Shown here: positions 7,632 to 12,063 of the stretch, in pieces
Numbering within the stretch: the first letter of the stretch is position 1
Layout of the letters: each line of letters starts with the position of its first letter
Assembly: GCA_936943315.1 (NCBI GenBank)
Contig: CAKZJM010000003.1
Location: 1 to 12,063 of the forward strand
Reading direction: 5' to 3'
Source of the DNA: an uncultured Methylophilus sp.
GTDB taxonomy: Bacteria; Pseudomonadota; Gammaproteobacteria; Burkholderiales; Methylophilaceae
DNA length: 12,063 nt
Translations under genes and position numbers: made by a program
The notes under the pieces: generated by a model
Seen by the model: only the letters and a program-made list of their open reading frames with translations
Told to the model about the DNA's origin: nothing
Database searches by the model: none

Positions 7632-7910
7632 CTAGTCTTTCAACCCAATCGCTTTGACGATCGCCAGGGTTTTCATATCAAAGTAAATCTCGACTTTTTT
7701 GCCTTCTTTGCTACGGCCATAAATCTCGTAACAATTACCGTCAATTTTAAATTTTTTGATGGTGTAGCCTTCAGCTTCAAGCGCTTCTTTCAGCGTATCT
7801 TCTGAAGCCCATTCCTCTTTGGGATAAGACTTGCAATCAGCCGCCGCAAATACGGCTTGTGAGCTTAACAAGCCCAGGGCTAACAACACTGTAAAAGTCA
7901 TTTTTTTCAT
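7632..7910 (-). CDS. Small exported PepSY-like protein
   Basis: This 92-aa protein has a clear signal peptide (MKKMTFTVLLALGLLSSQAVFA, given here as residues 1-22), leaving about 70 residues in the periplasm. The mature part reads like a single PepSY unit: an acidic helix (EDTLKEALEAEGYTIKKFKI, about 37-56) followed by strands CYEIYGRSKEGKKVEIYFD and TLAIVKA. Two cysteines, Cys26 and Cys60, could form a disulfide or bind a cofactor. ATG 7910 is preceded by AAGGAAA, a strong ribosome site, 15 bases after the flavoenzyme stop. Small PepSY proteins are often encoded next to b-type cytochromes, as here, and may be their periplasmic partner. No enzymatic function can be assigned. Confidence 0.8.
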   Translation of the reverse strand: MKKMTFTVLLALGLLSSQAVFAAADCKSYPKEEWASEDTLKEALEAEGYTIKKFKIDGNCYEIYGRSKEGKKVEIYFDMKTLAIVKAIGLKD

Positions 7911-7925
7911 CTGTATTTCCTTTTG

Positions 7926-8969
7926 TTATGCATACAATTCGACCTGGCGTATCTCAGCCAGGGTAGACACACCCGTCAGCGCCATGGTCATTTCAAGCTC
8001 GTCACGCAAATAGCGAATGACTTTCGCCACGCCCATTGCACCTTCAGCCGCTAATCCCCAGACATAAGGACGGCCCACACAAACGGCATCTGCACCCATG
8101 GCCAAGGCTTTGAAGATATCCTGCCCTGAGCGGATACCGCTATCGACCAGGATTTTGCATTGCCCGCCCACCGCAGCCACCATCTGTGGCAACACCGCCG
8201 CGACTGAAGGCGTGCTATCCAGCACCCTACCGCCGTGATTAGACACGACAATCCCATCACAGCCCAGGGTCACGGCACGTCTGGCATCCTCAACGTGCAT
8301 CAGGCCTTTGATCAGCAATGGACCCTTCACTTGTTGCCTTAACCAGGCCACATCTTCCCAGGTGGGGGCTTGTGACATCCAGCCATCAAACACCTGACTC
8401 TGCCCAGGTTGGATAGGCTGCATACTGAGCGGCTTGGCTAAATTCACCGCAGAAATGCCAGCAGGCAAATCAATCAATGCCTGCTTTACAGGTGCATCTA
8501 CCGTAAACACAATGGTGCTCGCCCCTGCTGCCAGCGCTTTGTTTAACAAAACGGCAGTGGCTTCACGGTCACCTTGCCAATACAGCTGGAACCACAGCGG
8601 TTGCTGCGCCTGTTTCATGATCTCTTCCACCGGCTGGCTGGCGAGGCTGCTGACCATCATCTGCCCTTGTTGTGCATTGCAGGCCACGGCCGTGCCGATT
8701 TCGCCATCCGCATGAAACAGTTTTTGATAAGCCACGGGCGCCAGCATGATGGGGTGCGCCCACTGCTCGCCAAACAACGCACATTGGGTATTTGCCTGAT
8801 GTAACGCCGCCAAAGGCCGAGGAATGAGCTTTTTAGCTTGCCAGCCTGTTTCATTGGTTTGCAACTGTGTGCCCGAACCTGCATCAGATTGCAGATAATG
8901 CCAGACATTGGCAGGGAGCTTGGTTTGCGCCTGCTGCGCAAAATAGGCTAACAAGGGTAAGGATTGCAT
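7926..8969 (-). CDS. FMN-dependent alpha-hydroxy-acid oxidase/dehydrogenase homologue (lactate dehydrogenase/glycolate oxidase family)
   Basis: This 347-aa cytosolic TIM-barrel flavoprotein is slightly shorter than the usual 360-390. Family members oxidise 2-hydroxy acids to 2-oxo acids through FMN, passing electrons to oxygen, quinone or a cytochrome. By alignment in mind to spinach glycolate oxidase, Tyr25, Tyr130 (FQLY), Asp158 (TVDAP), Lys221 (LIKG), His245 (SNHGGR) and Arg248 are kept. FMN-binding segments APVAYQK, DSGIRSGQDI and VGRPYVWGLAAEG are also present. The loop after TVDAP reads VKQALIDL where the family has an Arg-rich stretch, so the carboxylate-binding Arg (R164 in glycolate oxidase) appears to be Leu165. 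The true substrate may therefore differ from lactate or glycolate. ATG 8969 follows the hydroxylase stop by 4 bases with no clear ribosome site, suggesting coupling. Its place in an iron operon points to siderophore handling or electron supply. Confidence 0.88.
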   Translation of the reverse strand: MQSLPLLAYFAQQAQTKLPANVWHYLQSDAGSGTQLQTNETGWQAKKLIPRPLAALHQANTQCALFGEQWAHPIMLAPVAYQKLFHADGEIGTAVACNAQQGQMMVSSLASQPVEEIMKQAQQPLWFQLYWQGDREATAVLLNKALAAGASTIVFTVDAPVKQALIDLPAGISAVNLAKPLSMQPIQPGQSQVFDGWMSQAPTWEDVAWLRQQVKGPLLIKGLMHVEDARRAVTLGCDGIVVSNHGGRVLDSTPSVAAVLPQMVAAVGGQCKILVDSGIRSGQDIFKALAMGADAVCVGRPYVWGLAAEGAMGVAKVIRYLRDELEMTMALTGVSTLAEIRQVELYA

Positions 8970-8973
8970 GTGC

Positions 8974-9654
8974 TTACAACGCCCACTGGCGCAACAGGTT
9001 ATGGTAGATGCCCGTTAACTGCACCACTTCTGGCGTTTCACCGTGCTGCTGCCGCAACCTGACCAAGGCCATATCCATATCAAACAATATGCGCCTGTGT
9101 GCCGCATCACGCACCATGCTCTGGATAAACATGAAACTGGCCAGACGCTCGCCACTCGTCACCGGCGTCACTGCATGCACAGAGCTAGAAGGATAAATAA
9201 CGATGGAACCTGCTTTCAGTTTGATGCGCTGGTCACCAAACACATCCTGAATCACCAGCTCACCGCCCTCATACTCGTCAGGATCATTAAAGAACAATGT
9301 GGCCGAAACGTCGGCCCGCACCCGCGCACTGCCATCCGGCATGCTGCGCATGGCACTGTCGACATGAAAGCCGTAATGATTGGTTTCGCCCGAATAACGG
9401 TTCACAAACGGCGGCAAAATTTTGTCTGGCAAAGCCGCAGAAAAAAATAAAGGATCGCGATGCAATGCCTGCAACACGATCCTGCGAATTTGATCCAGCA
9501 ACGGGTCTTGTTCAGCCAGTTGCTGGTTATTTTTGACAGTGGCTGCCTGAATACCGGCGGTTGTGCGTCCATCCACCCATTGCGCTTTTTTTAATAACGC
9601 ACGTATGGATGTCAGTTCATCATCCTGCAAAACACCCGGTAAACTTAACAGCAA
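8974..9654 (-). CDS. piuC: PiuC/YbiX-type PKHD Fe(II)/2-oxoglutarate-dependent hydroxylase
   Basis: This 226-aa cytosolic dioxygenase matches the length and layout of PiuC/YbiX, which are encoded beside catecholate siderophore receptors and induced by low iron; their substrate is not well established. The iron site is visible as His97 and Asp99 in YGFHVDSAMR and distal His160 in SSSVHAV, with Arg170 (SGERLASF) for 2-oxoglutarate. The N terminus LPGVLQDDEL, AQWVDGRTTAG and VKNNQQL are characteristic of the subfamily. The start is TTG 9654. AGGAG (9660-9664) lies five bases upstream and overlaps the receptor stop codon, and no in-frame ATG gives the conserved N terminus. It is the second gene of the operon, 8 bases after the receptor. 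Confidence in the family is high; the reaction is unknown. Confidence 0.93.
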   Translation of the reverse strand: MLLSLPGVLQDDELTSIRALLKKAQWVDGRTTAGIQAATVKNNQQLAEQDPLLDQIRRIVLQALHRDPLFFSAALPDKILPPFVNRYSGETNHYGFHVDSAMRSMPDGSARVRADVSATLFFNDPDEYEGGELVIQDVFGDQRIKLKAGSIVIYPSSSVHAVTPVTSGERLASFMFIQSMVRDAAHRRILFDMDMALVRLRQQHGETPEVVQLTGIYHNLLRQWAL

Positions 9655-9659
9655 ATTAA

Positions 9660-9664
9660 CTCCT
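9660..9664 (-). promoter_or_regulatory. Ribosome binding site that fixes the TTG start of piuC
   Basis: On the minus strand AGGAG occupies this site and overlaps the receptor's TAG stop (9663-9665). The spacing of five bases to TTG 9654 is optimal for that codon, and the arrangement suggests translational coupling with the receptor gene. Confidence 0.65.
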
Positions 9665-11903
9665 AGAATTTGTACTCTGTCGTAATAATGGCTTGACGGC
9701 GGTTGCCTGGCGTCAAGAATGCGCCATTATCATAAATGGCATCGTAATACGTTTTGTCCAGCAGGTTTTTAACATTGAGACGGACTGCCCATTTTGGTTG
9801 TTCGTAGGCTGCCATCAAATCAACACGAGCATATCCAGGTGCCGTATTCGGTTTAAAGTTGCCATTCACAAATAAAGTGCTCGCGTTGGACGTGGTAGGA
9901 TTATACCCATAACGCTCAGCCTTCGCTTCAACACCCCCGCCCACTTTCCAACCCGCACCAAAATCGTAGGTTGTCCATAGGTTGAATGTAGTACGTGGAG
10001 TATTTCTTGCTTTTTCTCCAGCCAGTCTAGGGTCAGGTGGGGTTGTTGGCAAACCAGTGTTTGCATTGATATTTTCAGCTAGGTTAATAATGTACGCATC
10101 CAATAAAGCAACCCCAGCAAAAACATCCCACTGATCAGTCACCTTACCCGTCAACTCAAATTCAACACCATTCGTACGACGACGCTTTGTCAGAATTGGC
10201 GTATTACCAAACGCGGCTAAATCGGTATTACGTTCCCAATCCTTGGTAGTTGTAAAGACAGCCGTCCTGAAAGCCAAATCTCCGTCCATAAATAGCCATT
10301 TAGTGCCCACTTCTAAAGTACGACTACGCTCTGGCGGTTGTTTAACAGTAGTTAATTGATACAAGTCCGCAGTCGGGCTAAATGAGTTGCTATAGGTAAT
10401 GTAGTAGTGTTGATCCGGGGTCGGTTGCCAGGATAGGCCGCTACGGTAGCTATTTTGACCATAATCTAAATGTGGCGCTCTTGCGGCGGAGTAATCCGCT
10501 TTCATTTCGTCACGGCGAATACCTACAAGTGCTGTCCAATGTGGAATAAACTCAATGCTATCTTGGGCGTAAACTGCGTAGTTATCAGCATTAAATTTAG
10601 CAAATTGTGTATTTGCAGCATTGATAGGGGTCTCGGCGCTGGATGTGAAATATGGGTCTGCACTAGTACCTATGTTCAGTAATGAATTGCGATAAGATTT
10701 TTCATGCAAATATTCGACGCCCGTTAATACGGAATGCGTCATCCCTGCCAAATTAAGTTTAGTACTAAAATCTGATTGCAAGTTGTAAGTTTCATAGTGC
10801 TGCGTACGTGTGACATCATTATTGTTTGTACCACCCAATCCCAAACCAGCCGTACCTGCTAAAGTAGCGTTAGGTGCAAACGCAGCACTTGGTGTTTTTG
10901 CCCAATAGGCTCGCTCATAATCAGCATGTCTTAGTTGAGTACGCAGTTGTGTGTCGTCATCAAACTTATGAGTAAAAATCCCCGTGGTAATACGTGTATC
11001 GCTGTTATCAAAGTTTTTGCTACCACCATAGAAAGACTTATCGTCCACACGTGTACCGCCAATAGTTGTATCAATTGGACGCTTATTCACAAATGACACG
11101 CCAAAGTCGGGCACATCACGAGTCTGAACATACATATGATTCAGGAAGAACTCGTTTTCTGTTCCAATCCCTGCGCCAAAGCTGACAGCAATCCCTGAAC
11201 GATCAGTTTCAGGATGGTCGCCGTTTGCCTGATTTTTACGATAAGATTCTTCATGTCTATCCATGACATTGACGCGAATGGCCGCCGTGTCTGTCAATTT
11301 CTTATTAAAATCACCAGTCACTTGATGGTAATCATAATTACCCAAGCTACCAGTTAAGGTGTTTTTATCCTGCAACTCCGCCATCTTAGTGACCTGGTTA
11401 ATCACACCACCCGCCTGACCGCGCCCAAACAGCATCGCTGCGGAACCGCGCAACACATCCACTTGTTCCAGGTTAAATGTTTCGCGGTTGTATTGAGCGG
11501 TATCACGCATGTTATCCAGGTAGATGTCGCCAAAAGTGTAGAACCCACGCAAGTTAAAGTTATCCCCTGCACGGCCACCTTCAGCCGCGTTCACGGACAG
11601 GCCAACGACGTTACGTAACGCTTCGCGCAATGAACCCACTTGCTGGTCGTGCAACAGCTCTCTCGTCAGCGTAGTGACTGCTTGCGGTACGTCTTGAGGG
11701 TCTTGATAGGTTTTACCCACGCGGGTTTTAGTCGCTTGATAGCCTTTATTTGGTGCATCTTGAATACGCTGCGATTTAACTTTCACTTCAGTCATCGTTT
11801 GCGCAGCGTCAGCAGTTTTCTCTTCGTCAGCAGCCATTGCAACTGCTGGTAGCGCCATCAGCAGCGCTAAAGTCATCGTTTTTTTATTAAAGCCGGATGG
11901 CAT
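9663..11903 (-). CDS. TonB-dependent siderophore receptor (Fiu/PiuA-like catecholate type)
   Basis: This 746-aa outer-membrane transporter imports a ferric siderophore using TonB-ExbBD energy. A signal peptide covers residues 1-24 (cleavage after AMA), then a TonB box region MTEVKVKS (37-44). The plug domain is about 65-175, with DVPQAVTTLT, NLRGFYTFGDIYLDNMRD, VDVLRGSAAMLFGRGQ and GGVINQVTK. A long beta-barrel ends in the canonical C-terminal aromatic strand AIITTEYKF. The plug wording is that of the Fiu/PiuA/FhuE siderophore clade; the catecholate assignment rests largely on the adjacent piuC. ATG 11903 has AGGGA about seven bases upstream. A Fur box and promoter lie about 85-110 bases upstream, and the gene leads the five-gene operon. 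Base composition is uneven: sampled 60-base lines in the barrel are about 37-43% GC, against about 65% in part of the plug. Confidence 0.95.
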   Translation of the reverse strand: MPSGFNKKTMTLALLMALPAVAMAADEEKTADAAQTMTEVKVKSQRIQDAPNKGYQATKTRVGKTYQDPQDVPQAVTTLTRELLHDQQVGSLREALRNVVGLSVNAAEGGRAGDNFNLRGFYTFGDIYLDNMRDTAQYNRETFNLEQVDVLRGSAAMLFGRGQAGGVINQVTKMAELQDKNTLTGSLGNYDYHQVTGDFNKKLTDTAAIRVNVMDRHEESYRKNQANGDHPETDRSGIAVSFGAGIGTENEFFLNHMYVQTRDVPDFGVSFVNKRPIDTTIGGTRVDDKSFYGGSKNFDNSDTRITTGIFTHKFDDDTQLRTQLRHADYERAYWAKTPSAAFAPNATLAGTAGLGLGGTNNNDVTRTQHYETYNLQSDFSTKLNLAGMTHSVLTGVEYLHEKSYRNSLLNIGTSADPYFTSSAETPINAANTQFAKFNADNYAVYAQDSIEFIPHWTALVGIRRDEMKADYSAARAPHLDYGQNSYRSGLSWQPTPDQHYYITYSNSFSPTADLYQLTTVKQPPERSRTLEVGTKWLFMDGDLAFRTAVFTTTKDWERNTDLAAFGNTPILTKRRRTNGVEFELTGKVTDQWDVFAGVALLDAYIINLAENINANTGLPTTPPDPRLAGEKARNTPRTTFNLWTTYDFGAGWKVGGGVEAKAERYGYNPTTSNASTLFVNGNFKPNTAPGYARVDLMAAYEQPKWAVRLNVKNLLDKTYYDAIYDNGAFLTPGNRRQAIITTEYKF

Positions 11904-11985
11904 AGTTTTTCCCTAATTCACTCTGGTTTATTTGGATTGCTGGCTACTGGAAACAATACTCGTTGGCTTGCAAAAAATTAATCGC

Positions 11986-12004
11986 AATGATAACAATTCT
12001 CATT
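11986..12004. promoter_or_regulatory. Fur box upstream of the siderophore receptor
   Basis: The 19-base site AATGATAACAATTCTCATT fits the Fur consensus. Its core TGATAAC-A-ATTCTCA is a 7-1-7 inverted repeat with two departures from TGATAAT-N-ATTATCA. It covers the -10 hexamer (11987-11992) and part of the spacer of the minus-strand promoter, the expected place for iron-dependent repression. Regulation by Fur of the receptor, and through it the downstream genes, is therefore likely. Confidence 0.8.
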
Positions 12005-12015
12005 TTTGAAATCAA
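11987..12015 (-). promoter_or_regulatory. Sigma-70 promoter of the siderophore receptor operon
   Basis: On the minus strand a -35 TTGATT (12010-12015; 4 of 6 consensus) is separated by exactly 17 bases from a -10 TATCAT (11987-11992; 5 of 6). The predicted leader to ATG 11903 is about 75 bases. The overlap with the Fur box strengthens the call. Confidence 0.7.
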
Positions 12016-12063
12016 TTGTACGTAGCGCATTAATCTATTGATATAAAAATAAAAAACCTGCTC
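12016..12063. other. AT-rich right edge, no gene seen
   Basis: The last 48 bases carry no supportable reading frame. Read on the minus strand they contain a T-rich run after GAGCAGG (12044-12063) that could be the tail of a terminator for a gene beyond the window, but the stem would lie outside, so it cannot be judged. Confidence 0.3.

Noticed and set aside
1..12063. CRISPR arrays, insertion sequences, tRNA or rRNA genes, phage or toxin-antitoxin modules
   Set aside because: No repeated spacer pattern, transposase, terminal inverted repeats, cloverleaf or rRNA-like sequence was seen on either strand.

Overview
The window looks like ordinary chromosome from a Gram-negative proteobacterium. 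TolC, TonB-dependent, periplasmic-adaptor and GspE-type proteins are all present. Codon usage, moderate GC and protein style fit a betaproteobacterium, possibly a Methylophilaceae-type methylotroph, but that placement is an impression and not a search result. There are ten protein-coding genes (one cut by the left edge), no RNA genes, no mobile elements and no CRISPR. Genes are densely packed, and no gene-free stretch exceeds about 190 bases.

Left, plus strand (1-2173): the 3' end of nadC (quinolinate phosphoribosyltransferase, NAD synthesis) closes with a clear intrinsic terminator. It is followed by a complete GspE/PulE-family secretion or pilus assembly ATPase that has no partner pilus or secretion gene in view.

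Middle, minus strand (2213-6890): a compact four-gene efflux operon, transcribed right to left. It encodes a TolC-family outer-membrane channel, a MacA-like periplasmic adaptor, a MacB-like ABC ATPase and a MacB-like FtsX permease. Together they should form a MacAB-TolC-type tripartite exporter in which the usually fused MacB is split into two proteins. The operon converges with the GspE gene.

Right, minus strand (7078-11903): a tightly spaced five-gene iron operon. In transcription order it encodes a TonB-dependent siderophore receptor (Fiu/PiuA-like), a PiuC-type Fe(II)/2-oxoglutarate hydroxylase, an FMN-dependent alpha-hydroxy-acid oxidase homologue, a small exported PepSY-like protein, and a four-helix cytochrome b561. 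A good Fur box sits exactly over a sigma-70 promoter upstream of the receptor, so the whole set is probably induced by iron starvation. The receptor would bring in a ferric siderophore, and the downstream enzymes look like a processing or reduction module. The electron route from the flavoprotein to the cytochrome is inference.

The most interesting item is this receptor-hydroxylase-flavoenzyme-PepSY-cytochrome set. Its flavoenzyme retains the catalytic His, Lys, Asp and Tyr residues of the family but appears to lack the substrate-binding Arg of the active-site loop. The efflux operon follows in the same direction after about 190 bases with no convincing terminator, which raises the possibility of a linked uptake/export locus.
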